The notes: generated from the letters alone by a model not told the origin. DNA of 7,708 nt from an uncultured Clostridia bacterium (GCA_946187095.1 CAMHPW010000044.1:1-7708), one strand, 5' to 3'. Shown: positions 1 to 6,071, numbered from the stretch's first letter. A program made the numbers and translations.

Positions 1-108
1 AATTGCAGGAATGTGTAAAGAAATTTTAGTTGATTAGTCAAAGATGGCAGGTTTGGGGGGTGTGAGGGTATTTTTTATTGGTGATTTTCGGTTGGAAAGG
101 GTACATTG

Positions 109-114
109 ACTAAA
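109..114 (+). repeat. Target-site duplication of copy A, left (ACTAAA)
   Basis: The hexamer ACTAAA abuts the left terminal inverted repeat and is repeated exactly at 276-281 on the other side. The different hexamer flanking copy B supports reading both as insertion footprints rather than as part of the element. Confidence 0.75.
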
Positions 115-275
115 CCATAACTTTCATTGTTTTAAGTAATAACAGGCAATTTTGTTAGTAGCAAAGCAAATTTTCGCAAAAGCTAATTACTTATCAAGCA
201 AGTAATTGATAAATAAGATATTGCTTTGTTTACTGGAATTTTTAGACATATTACTTGATTTATCGAAAGTTATGG
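115..275 (+). mobile_element. MITE-like palindromic element, copy A (161 bp)
   Basis: The element begins CCATAACTTTC (115-125) and ends with its exact reverse complement GAAAGTTATGG (265-275). The hexamer ACTAAA lies directly outside both ends (109-114 and 276-281), as expected for a 6-bp target-site duplication. The whole unit is an imperfect palindrome. At its centre, AATTACTT (185-192) and AAGTAATT (200-207) form a perfect 8-bp stem around a 7-base loop. It contains no reading frame of useful length, so any movement would need a transposase supplied elsewhere. Read as its reverse complement, it matches copy B at 1883-2043 over its full length with no gaps, about 145 of 161 positions by hand count. 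No transposase family is recognised from the termini. MITE status is inferred from structure. Confidence 0.8.
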
Positions 276-281
276 ACTAAA
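276..281 (+). repeat. Target-site duplication of copy A, right (ACTAAA)
   Basis: Exact partner of the hexamer at 109-114, lying directly outside the right terminal repeat of the 161-bp element. Confidence 0.75.
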
Positions 282-285
282 TATA

Positions 286-310
286 ACTCCACTCTCCACA
301 CTCCACACTC
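286..310 (+). repeat. Short CT/CA-rich direct repeat
   Basis: A low-complexity run built from variants of CTCCACA, with CTCCACACTC as its clearest unit, lies between the mobile element and the terminator of the lipoprotein gene. Its function is unknown. It may simply be a slippage-prone tract. Confidence 0.5.
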
Positions 311-352
311 ATAAAAAATCCCAAACTGCTTTTTCACGAACAGTTCGGGATT
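311..352 (-). terminator. Rho-independent terminator of the lipoprotein gene
   Basis: On the minus strand the sequence reads AATCCCGAACTG, a 12-base loop, then CAGTTTGGGATT, followed by a run of T (plus-strand A tract 313-318). The 12-bp stem (arms 341-352 and 317-328) has one G-T wobble on the RNA. It starts about 40 bases past the stop codon at 392, in the right orientation to end that transcript. Confidence 0.8.
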
Positions 353-358
353 CCTTTC

Positions 359-393
359 AATTATGAATTATGCATTATGAATTATGAATTATC
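359..393 (+). repeat. Five tandem heptamers (AATTATG)
   Basis: Five consecutive 7-base units are seen: AATTATG, AATTATG, CATTATG, AATTATG, AATTATC. The last unit overlaps the TGA stop codon (392-394, read on the minus strand) of the carbohydrate-binding lipoprotein gene, so the array forms the start of its 3' untranslated region, ahead of the terminator. The role is unknown. Confidence 0.75.
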
Positions 394-1747
394 AAAAGCC
401 CATTCTGCCGCCGGGCATCATGCCGCCTCTGCCGCCCATCATGCCGCCGCCCATTCTGTCGGATTGCGGTATGCTGTCAACCTGTTCACCATTGATAATA
501 ATTGTACCGCCTGTATAAGTGGCTGTGCCGTCGCAGTCAAAGGAATCGCAGGGGGGCTGACCGGGATACGTTACATTGACCGTACCGCCCGATACAATGA
601 TATCTCCGTTGGAGTCGATTCCGTCAACGTCATTACCACTCACTGTAACCGTCACATTACCGCCCGTGATTTCGACAGTCGGCTTGGAATAAACATTGCT
701 TTTATCGGAGCCGTTGATACCGTCATCTGTTGCGGTGATGGTGACTGTGCCGCCGTTGATTTGTATATAAGTGGATTCAATGCCCTCATTGGCTGTAATA
801 TCGAATGTACCGCCGTCTATCTGAACCGCTGTATTAGCCTGCAAGCCGTCACTTGTTACAGCTATATGGAATGTACCGTCTGCAATATAAAGTGTGCCTT
901 TGGAATTGTCGTCACTGTCTTCACTGTGGAAACCGTCTTTTGATGAAGTGATATTGAAAGTGCCGTTATATACGGAAATACTGTCTTTGGCTTCAATACT
1001 GTCACTCACGCTTGTAATGTTGTAAGTGCCGCCTGTGAATTTGATATCGTCCTTGCCCGAAATGCCGTTAGCACTGGAATTTATCGTGAGAGTGCCTGTA
1101 CCGTTGAAAACGATATCATCTTTGGAGAAGATCACAGCGTCTGTATTGGTATTGCCGTCGGAATCAAACGTGCCTGTCACGGAAAGACTGTTATCGCCTA
1201 CGGAAGTGATGAAACATTTATCCGCCGATACAACATATATGGCAGGGAAATTTTCATTCGTAATGCTGACACCGTTCAAAACAAGCTGCACTTTGCTTTC
1301 CGTATCGACTTCCACTTTGATGGTGCAGTTGCTTGCCGTACCGCTGATGATATAGGTGCCTTCTTCGGTGATATTGATGGTCTGACCGTCCGAAACGGTG
1401 ATTGATTTTGCATCGGACAAGTCGGGATTCTGTTCCAGGTCACGATTGGTGAATAAATCCGTTGTATCAATAACACCGTTGGAAACAGATGTTTTGCTTG
1501 CCTCTGTCGTATCCTCGGATTTTTCGGAAACCTGCTGACTTGTCTGTGATGTTTCACTGTTTGTCTGATTGCCGATATCTTCAATGACTTCATCAATGGT
1601 CTTGTTATTTTCATTGGTACTTTCCGCACCCGTGCTGGTGATGGAGATTTCGCCTGTGGAATTTGATGTATCCGCCTGATTACAGCCTGCCGCTGTCGAT
1701 ATCAGGAGTACTGCCAATGCGATGACTGCCAAATTTCTTTTTTTCAT
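392..1747 (-). CDS. Carbohydrate-binding beta-helix lipoprotein (Cthe_2159/PF14262-like)
   Basis: This is a predicted surface lipoprotein of 451 residues that binds polysaccharide. Residues 1-22 form a lipoprotein signal peptide (MKKRN, a hydrophobic core, then the lipobox A-A-G-C with Cys22 as the lipid-modified residue). Residues 23-91 are a Ser/Thr/Asn/Glu-rich spacer that would hold the domain off the membrane. Residues 92-430 are a repetitive beta-helix domain with recurring GGTF-x-I, NGGTVTITATDDGING and DGIDSNGDIIVSGG turns. This resembles the Cthe_2159 family, whose founding member binds cellulose and polygalacturonate. Asp/Asn-rich turns are compatible with calcium binding. Cys400 and Cys405 could form a small disulfide. 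The last 21 residues (431-451) are Gly/Met-rich. The start is set at 1747 because AAAGGAGG lies 8 bases upstream and the lipoprotein signal begins there. The longer frame to 1861 would begin upstream of the promoter. The gene is divergent from the amylase gene. The true ligand is not predictable, and starch is only a guess from context. Confidence 0.85.
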   Translation of the reverse strand: MKKRNLAVIALAVLLISTAAGCNQADTSNSTGEISITSTGAESTNENNKTIDEVIEDIGNQTNSETSQTSQQVSEKSEDTTEASKTSVSNGVIDTTDLFTNRDLEQNPDLSDAKSITVSDGQTINITEEGTYIISGTASNCTIKVEVDTESKVQLVLNGVSITNENFPAIYVVSADKCFITSVGDNSLSVTGTFDSDGNTNTDAVIFSKDDIVFNGTGTLTINSSANGISGKDDIKFTGGTYNITSVSDSIEAKDSISVYNGTFNITSSKDGFHSEDSDDNSKGTLYIADGTFHIAVTSDGLQANTAVQIDGGTFDITANEGIESTYIQINGGTVTITATDDGINGSDKSNVYSKPTVEITGGNVTVTVSGNDVDGIDSNGDIIVSGGTVNVTYPGQPPCDSFDCDGTATYTGGTIIINGEQVDSIPQSDRMGGGMMGGRGGMMPGGRMGF

Positions 1748-1755
1748 AGAGATGA

Positions 1756-1763
1756 CCTCCTTT
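1756..1763 (-). promoter_or_regulatory. Ribosome binding site that fixes the lipoprotein start
   Basis: The minus strand reads AAAGGAGG followed by an 8-base spacer and ATG at 1747. This near-perfect Shine-Dalgarno sequence selects the 1747 start over the in-frame upstream ATG at 1861. Confidence 0.85.
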
Positions 1764-1804
1764 AATTTATGGAAAATTGATTTTTGTTTGCCTTTGATGA
1801 TTTG

Positions 1805-1813
1805 ATTATAACA
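1805..1813 (-). promoter_or_regulatory. Extended -10 promoter of the lipoprotein gene
   Basis: On the minus strand TGTTATAAT combines a consensus -10 (TATAAT, 1810 to 1805) with the upstream TG of an extended -10. At the expected -35 spacing only ATGGAA (1828-1833) is found, a poor match, so the TG would carry recognition. Transcription would begin near 1798, giving a leader of about 50 bases. Confidence 0.65.
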
Positions 1814-1876
1814 TATTTTCAAAAAAATTCCATAGATAAATTGCAACGAATTCTGTAACAATCTTTGAATGGAATA

Positions 1877-1882
1877 TTTAAT
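1877..1882 (+). repeat. Target-site duplication of copy B, left (TTTAAT)
   Basis: TTTAAT abuts the left end of copy B and recurs at 2044-2049. It is the same length as the duplication around copy A but differs in sequence, which defines a 6-bp, AT-rich target preference. Confidence 0.7.
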
Positions 1883-2043
1883 CCATAACTTTCAACGAAT
1901 CAAGTAATATGTCTAAAAATACCAGTAAATAAGGCAATATCTCATTTGTCAATTACTTGCTTGATAAGTAATTGACTTTTGAAAAAATTAGCTTTGCTAC
2001 TAACAAAATTGCCTGTTATTACTTAAAACAATGAAAGTTGAGC
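1883..2043 (-). mobile_element. MITE-like palindromic element, copy B (161 bp, inverted relative to copy A)
   Basis: This is a second copy of the element at 115-275, in the opposite orientation, exactly the same length and about 90% identical by hand alignment. It starts with the intact terminus CCATAACTTTC (1883-1893). The other end is decayed: GAAAGTT is kept (2033-2039), but the last four bases are GAGC instead of ATGG. The hexamer TTTAAT flanks both sides (1877-1882 and 2044-2049), so its insertion was a separate event from copy A. The internal palindrome and central AATTACTT/AAGTAATT stem are retained. There is no coding capacity. Confidence 0.8.
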
Positions 2044-2049
2044 TTTAAT
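2044..2049 (+). repeat. Target-site duplication of copy B, right (TTTAAT)
   Basis: Exact partner of the hexamer at 1877-1882. It fixes the right end of copy B at 2043 even though the terminal bases of the element have mutated there. Confidence 0.7.
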
Positions 2050-2096
2050 TTTTTCAAGTTTGTCACAGTAAAAAAATGTATATGTCAAAAAATACG

Positions 2097-2125
2097 TTGC
2101 AAATCCGATAAAAAGATGTTACAAT
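2097..2125 (+). promoter_or_regulatory. Promoter of the amylase gene
   Basis: A -35 box TTGCAA (2097-2102) and a -10 box TACAAT (2120-2125) are separated by 17 bases, with an extended -10 TG at 2117-2118. Transcription would start near 2132, leaving a leader of about 33 bases. The -35 box lies about 50 bases right of the end of copy B, so regulatory sites upstream of it may have been displaced by the element. Confidence 0.75.
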
Positions 2126-2149
2126 AGAGTACACGAATATTTTTAAGAC

Positions 2150-2154
2150 AGGAG
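2150..2154 (+). promoter_or_regulatory. Ribosome binding site of the amylase gene
   Basis: AGGAG is spaced 10 bases from the ATG at 2165. It supports this start, which is also where a standard secretion signal begins. Confidence 0.75.
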
Positions 2155-2164
2155 TGTATCACTT

Positions 2165-5100
2165 ATGAAGCATTTGCTTAAAAAAGCATTGAGTCTTTCT
2201 TTGACAGGTGCGATGGCTGTCACAGCCTTTTCATGTGCAGGGGCATTCATGACAAGTGCCAATGCAACAGAAGATTCCGAACCCGTAGTTTTAGACTATG
2301 AACCTGTCCCCTCTGATCCATATCTCAGGGGCAAAATCCAGGACAGTGCGATTCTGCACTGTTTCGACTGGAAGTACAAGGACATCATTGCAGACCTTGA
2401 AAACATTGCCAAGGCAGGTTTCTCTGCCATTCAAACTTCACCTGCACAGCCCTCTGAGGGTGTCGGTGCATGGTACTGGCTCTATCAGCCGACAAGTTTC
2501 ACTGCAGGCGATAATGAACTCGGTACAGCCGATGAACTCAGGGAACTTTGTGAAGCCGCTCACAGCTATGGCATTAAAGTTGTCGTTGACGTTGTGGCAA
2601 ACCATCTGGCAGGAAATCACGACAATATTCAGGACGACCTCAAAGCCGATGAATACTGGCATACAGAGGGTGCTATCTCCAACTATAACAACCGTTATCA
2701 GGTAACACACGGACAGCTCGATATGCCCGACCTCAATTCCGAAAATACATACGTTCAGGAAGTCGTTGCCAACTATGTAAAGGCTCTCAAAAATCTGGGT
2801 GTAGACGGTATTCGCTGGGACGCTGCAAAACACATCGGCTTGCCGAGTGAAGACTGTAATTTCTGGGCTGCCGTTACGCAGGAAGGTCTTTACAACTATG
2901 GCGAAATCCTCACAGGTCCTACCGACAAGGGCAGTGAAGATTTAATGAAAGAATATACGGATTATATTTCCGTTACAGACAGCTCTTATGCAACAGAAGT
3001 TGTCAACGCATTCAGAAAGGGCAAGGCTCCCGAAACCGACGGCAACTGGGTAAACAGGGGCATTGACAAGAATAAGCTTGTATACTGGGGCGAAAGCCAT
3101 GATACCTATTCCAACGGTGAGGGCAAGGATACCAACGGCGTTGACCAGAATATTATTGACAGGGCTTACGCTGTAGCAGCCGCACAGAATGACGCTGCTG
3201 TACTGTATTTGTCCCGTCCGTTTGCAACAGCCCGTGACAGTATCCGAATCGGCGTTAAGGGAAGTACACATTATATGGCTCCCGAAATTGCCGCTGTCAA
3301 CCATTTCCATAATGTTATGTCGGGCAAGGCAGATGCTTACGGCGTTTCGGATAATTGTGCCGTCATTACCCGTGAAAACGGCGGTGCTGTTATCGTATGC
3401 GGTGAGGGCAGCGGTACTGTATCCGTTGAAAACGTCAACGGCTATGCTCCCTCCGGCACTTATAAAGATGAGGTGACAGGCAACGAGTTCACCGTTACGG
3501 CTGACACTATCACAGGTACCGTCGGTGAAAGCGGTATTGCCGTTATATATGACACTTACGGATATGGATATGCAAGCAAAGTGTACTGCGACACCGACAG
3601 CGATACTTCTTTCACAGACAAGATGACGGTGAAACTCTATTCTGTCGATGCAGACTCGACAACATTCCATGTCACCGACGGTGAACATTCATGGGGCGGT
3701 ACCTTTGAAGACGGTGATGAAATCGTTATCGGTGAAGAAGTTGACGGTATCGGTGCTTACCTCAATGACGGTACGGTTACGCTCACCCTTTCGAGCACAG
3801 ACACGGATGGTAATACAGTTTCCATGACATATACCTACTACAAACTTGCAAGCAGAAAGCTCCCCGAAATCACAAGCGGCGGCATTATCTATGACAATAC
3901 CGCAACCGGCTGGGAAGATGTCAATATCTATGTCTATGACGAAAGCGGTACGACCACTATCACCAATGCTCAGTGGCCGGGCGTTAAGATGACAAAAGAG
4001 GCTGATGATTATTTCAGCTATCAGCTCCCCGAACAGTTTGCGGAATGCAAACATATCATGGTTATTTTCAATAACAATGGTAATGATCAGATCCCCGGTG
4101 CCATGCAGACAGGTCTGACAATGGCTTACGGAGATCAGAAACTCTATAACGGCACAAAATGGGTACATCTTGCAGGCGAGCCTGTTGAACCCGAACCCGT
4201 TGTCGATGCCAAATACGGTATTGTCGGCACTATGAACGGCTGGGGCAGTTCTTCGGATTTCCCGATGGAAGAAACAGAGCCCGGTATCTATGTCGGCAGA
4301 ACGAAAGAACTGGCAGCAGGTGACTATCAGTTCAAAGTCCGTGCTTTCAACGATTCCACATGGGGCGAAAGCTACGGCGTTTATGACGAAGAAAAGGACA
4401 GCACCAAGAACGGTTACGGAGATGACATAGTTGCACATCTTGATGAAAATGCCATTATCTATGTAAAACTTGACGCAACCGGTGACGATAGTGAATTGTG
4501 GGCTGTCAGCTATGCAGTAGCAATCGGTGATGCTGAACCCGAATGGATATACAAAGGCAAACCGCAGGAAGAAGAACCCGAACCCGAACCAGTATTGTCC
4601 GATTACCGTGCCATTCTCAAAATTGCCGACGGAGAAACAACTGTAATAATTCCCCTGTATCAGGTAAACGATACAGCCAACAATATTATTTGTTCCGCTG
4701 CGACCGATGTTCTCCCTGCAGGCACTTATGAACTGATCGTTTGTGATTCCAAAACTCCCGACAATTTCTTCGGTCTGTATGACAAACAGAAGCAAACCAA
4801 CGTCAATACAACTCCTGCTGTTATTTCACTGACAGAAGATGCCCCTGTTTATATAGAACTGCGTACAAAAGAGCTGTATGACGGTCTGTATCTCGCATAT
4901 GCTGTTGTGGACAAAGACGGTTCTTATATCAATTATACAAAATCCGATCCTCCTACCATCCCGGACGAGCTTCAGGATTCCTCTGAACCCTCTACTGTTG
5001 AGCCGGAAAAATCCGATACACAGCCCTCCAATACAGAACCCTCACAGACAACACAGCCGTCACAGACTTCTTCACAGAATACACAGACTTCCACACAGAC

Positions 5101-5215
5101 AAGCAATACTCCCATTCAGACAGGTGACAGCACTCCCGTAGTGGCAATCGCACTGATTGGAATCCTTTCCGCAGCCATTATATTCTTCACTTCAAGAAAA
5201 AAGTCTGAAGAATAA
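2165..5215 (+). CDS. Secreted, wall-anchored alpha-amylase (GH13, AmyE-like) with starch-binding modules
   Basis: This 1016-residue extracellular enzyme is predicted to cut internal alpha-1,4 bonds in starch. Residues 1-34 are a signal peptide with a likely cleavage after A-N-A. The GH13 barrel covers about 58-390 and follows Bacillus subtilis AmyE closely (WYWLYQPTSF at 103-112), suggesting subfamily 28. Conserved regions are DVVANH (142-147), GIRWDAAKH with nucleophile Asp219, YGEIL with acid/base Glu247, and ESHD with Asp313, so all three catalytic acids are present. Domain C (about 395-462) and an AmyE-like beta domain (471-565) follow, then a CBM26-type module (about 574-668, with NAQWPG and VIFNNN). 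An X25-like module (681-787, GTMNGWG) and a diverged relative (811-917) are each preceded by a PEPEPV linker. A Thr/Ser/Pro/Gln linker (about 929-982) leads to PIQTGD (983-988), a hydrophobic helix (991-1009) and a basic tail RKK, a sortase-type anchor of unusual sequence. AmyE itself has about 660 residues and no anchor. Confidence 0.93.
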   Translation: MKHLLKKALSLSLTGAMAVTAFSCAGAFMTSANATEDSEPVVLDYEPVPSDPYLRGKIQDSAILHCFDWKYKDIIADLENIAKAGFSAIQTSPAQPSEGVGAWYWLYQPTSFTAGDNELGTADELRELCEAAHSYGIKVVVDVVANHLAGNHDNIQDDLKADEYWHTEGAISNYNNRYQVTHGQLDMPDLNSENTYVQEVVANYVKALKNLGVDGIRWDAAKHIGLPSEDCNFWAAVTQEGLYNYGEILTGPTDKGSEDLMKEYTDYISVTDSSYATEVVNAFRKGKAPETDGNWVNRGIDKNKLVYWGESHDTYSNGEGKDTNGVDQNIIDRAYAVAAAQNDAAVLYLSRPFATARDSIRIGVKGSTHYMAPEIAAVNHFHNVMSGKADAYGVSDNCAVITRENGGAVIVCGEGSGTVSVENVNGYAPSGTYKDEVTGNEFTVTADTITGTVGESGIAVIYDTYGYGYASKVYCDTDSDTSFTDKMTVKLYSVDADSTTFHVTDGEHSWGGTFEDGDEIVIGEEVDGIGAYLNDGTVTLTLSSTDTDGNTVSMTYTYYKLASRKLPEITSGGIIYDNTATGWEDVNIYVYDESGTTTITNAQWPGVKMTKEADDYFSYQLPEQFAECKHIMVIFNNNGNDQIPGAMQTGLTMAYGDQKLYNGTKWVHLAGEPVEPEPVVDAKYGIVGTMNGWGSSSDFPMEETEPGIYVGRTKELAAGDYQFKVRAFNDSTWGESYGVYDEEKDSTKNGYGDDIVAHLDENAIIYVKLDATGDDSELWAVSYAVAIGDAEPEWIYKGKPQEEEPEPEPVLSDYRAILKIADGETTVIIPLYQVNDTANNIICSAATDVLPAGTYELIVCDSKTPDNFFGLYDKQKQTNVNTTPAVISLTEDAPVYIELRTKELYDGLYLAYAVVDKDGSYINYTKSDPPTIPDELQDSSEPSTVEPEKSDTQPSNTEPSQTTQPSQTSSQNTQTSTQTSNTPIQTGDSTPVVAIALIGILSAAIIFFTSRKKSEE

Positions 5216-5227
5216 TATCCCATAAAA

Positions 5228-5261
5228 CAGCGTTGAGAGTCATATCCCAACGCTGATTTTT
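5228..5261 (+). terminator. Rho-independent terminator after the amylase gene
   Basis: CAGCGTTG (5228-5235) and CAACGCTG (5248-5255) form a perfect 8-bp stem with a 12-base loop, followed by ATTTTTC. It begins 12 bases past the amylase stop codon. The short T run suggests that some read-through into the next gene is possible. Confidence 0.8.
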
Positions 5262-5277
5262 CTGAAATATCAAAAAA

Positions 5278-5284
5278 AAGGAAG
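5278..5284 (+). promoter_or_regulatory. Ribosome binding site of the SLATT-like gene
   Basis: AAGGAAG lies 7 bases before the ATG at 5292. No clear promoter was found between the amylase terminator and this site, so the gene depends either on read-through or on a promoter inside the 3' end of the amylase gene. Confidence 0.6.
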
Positions 5285-5291
5285 TTGTTTT

Positions 5292-6068
5292 ATGAGTCTC
5301 AAGAAGTATAAACAGACCGAAAAGCCGGATACAGAACAGGACAAAGAACAGGATTCCGAACAGCCTGCCGCTCAGGAAGAACAGGATATCAATATCAATA
5401 CAGAAAAGAATCAGAATATCAATATCAACATCAATTCAGACGGAGCCCAGAACATCAATATAGAACCCGATGAGGAAGATGACAGTATCGGTCTGTCGGG
5501 TGTGCTGAAATCGGATTACAAATCCGATACCATGAAAGAACAGTATTACAGGGAAAGTTGGCTTGAACTGTGCGAAGAAGCAGGCACTAAAAAAACGGAA
5601 GATGTCAAATTCATGAATATTCTGATACAGGCATTGAGAGATACCCATAAACAGAAACAGGCTCAGAAAAAAAGATATTTTTTCTGGGAAAGAAGTCTGC
5701 TGATCCTGACATTTGTCAATACTCTTTTGAATGCCCTGAAGCTCTATGAATTCGGAAATAAGATCAGCGTCTATCTGGATTTCACCTGTGTGGCGATCAG
5801 TGCAATGGTAGTTGCCATCACTTCTTATAAAATGCTCACTTCCCCGAAGGATTCATGGCTCAGGCATATGGCTTTCTATGTCAAGGCAACAACGGAAGCA
5901 GACAATTTATTCGGCGGCGGTGCAGATTACAGTTCCCTCACGGCAGCCGAAAAAATAGCCGCTTTCAAAAGCAAGATCGTTCAGTATACGCAGGAAGATT
6001 ATCAGGACTTCATTGTCAATCTCAACGGCAGCAAAAATATCATCAATCAGAACGATAATCAATCTTAA
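5292..6068 (+). CDS. Two-TM membrane protein, SLATT/DUF4231-like, with Ile-Asn repeat
   Basis: This 258-residue protein of unknown function has no signal peptide. Residues 1-65 are charged and low in complexity (Glu/Gln/Asp/Lys) and contain an alternating Ile-Asn stretch: ININ at 33-36, NINININ at 42-48 and NINI at 54-57. A basic, Gln-rich helix (about 104-130) precedes two hydrophobic segments at about 135-154 and 157-179, separated by a very short turn. A soluble helical part follows, with SWLRHMAFYVKATTEADNLF (188-207). This order (basic helix, tight hairpin of two membrane helices, then W-x(2)-[YH]-type helix and acidic tail) resembles the SLATT/DUF4231 proteins. Those are predicted membrane effectors in nucleotide-signal conflict systems. 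The family call rests on pattern memory. No partner nucleotide synthetase, SLOG or protease gene lies in view, so a defence role is only inferred. The tail is again Asn-rich (NIINQNDNQS). Confidence 0.8.
   Translation: MSLKKYKQTEKPDTEQDKEQDSEQPAAQEEQDININTEKNQNINININSDGAQNINIEPDEEDDSIGLSGVLKSDYKSDTMKEQYYRESWLELCEEAGTKKTEDVKFMNILIQALRDTHKQKQAQKKRYFFWERSLLILTFVNTLLNALKLYEFGNKISVYLDFTCVAISAMVVAITSYKMLTSPKDSWLRHMAFYVKATTEADNLFGGGADYSSLTAAEKIAAFKSKIVQYTQEDYQDFIVNLNGSKNIINQNDNQS
5388..5462 (+). repeat. AATATC/ATCAAY microsatellite-like tract encoding Ile-Asn repeats
   Basis: Inside the SLATT-like gene, ATCAAT, ATCAAC and AATATC hexamers recur in frame and encode Ile-Asn pairs in three clusters. 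The periodic DNA could change length by slippage in 6-base steps without breaking the frame. Confidence 0.6.
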
Positions 6069-6071
6069 CAC

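Larger units (their letters stand above)
1..391. other. Gene-poor region left of the lipoprotein gene
   Basis: No convincing coding region is seen here on either strand. The stretch holds, in order, about 100 bases of unassigned AT-rich sequence with a G-rich patch at 51-68, a 161-bp palindromic element with target duplications (109-281), a short CT/CA-rich repeat (286-310), a minus-strand terminator (311-352) and a tandem heptamer that runs into the stop codon of the neighbouring gene (359-393). One plus-strand frame is open from the left edge to a TAG at 35-37 and could be the last codons of a gene lying outside the window, but eleven codons are too few to support a call. Confidence 0.7.
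1748..2164. other. Divergent intergenic region between lipoprotein and amylase genes
   Basis: These 417 bases contain no gene. They carry the lipoprotein ribosome binding site and promoter on the minus strand (1756-1813), a 161-bp palindromic element with target duplications (1877-2049), and the amylase promoter and ribosome binding site on the plus strand (2097-2154). No riboswitch or clear catabolite-repression operator was recognised. Confidence 0.75.

Noticed and set aside
2..37. Possible last eleven codons of a plus-strand gene entering from the left edge
   Set aside because: All three plus frames close within 40 bases. The fragment is too short to tell from chance, and no terminator follows it.
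115..275. Structured RNA gene or riboswitch in the palindromic element
   Set aside because: The hairpin potential is explained by the inserted-element structure, with terminal repeats, target duplications and a second copy. No promoter or conserved RNA motif was recognised.
286..393. CRISPR-like short repeats near the left end
   Set aside because: The units are only 7-10 bases and directly tandem with no unique spacers, so this is simple sequence repeat, not a CRISPR array.
377..943. 188-residue plus-strand frame opposite the lipoprotein gene
   Set aside because: It lies wholly antisense to a well-supported gene, begins inside the AT heptamer array, has no ribosome binding site, and encodes a Cys/Ala/His-rich product typical of a shadow frame.
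1748..1861. N-terminal extension of the lipoprotein to an ATG at 1861
   Set aside because: The extension would place residues ahead of a clear lipoprotein signal, has no ribosome binding site, and starts upstream of the promoter at 1805-1813.
109..2049. A true composite transposon made of the two element copies
   Set aside because: Each copy has its own different 6-bp duplication and no transposase lies between them, so two separate insertions explain the arrangement better than one composite move.
2942..4795. Long minus-strand frames (248 and 368 residues) opposite the amylase gene
   Set aside because: They result from codon bias of the coding strand, show Cys/Ile/Val-rich composition, and have no start signals. 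The plus-strand frame carries intact catalytic motifs.
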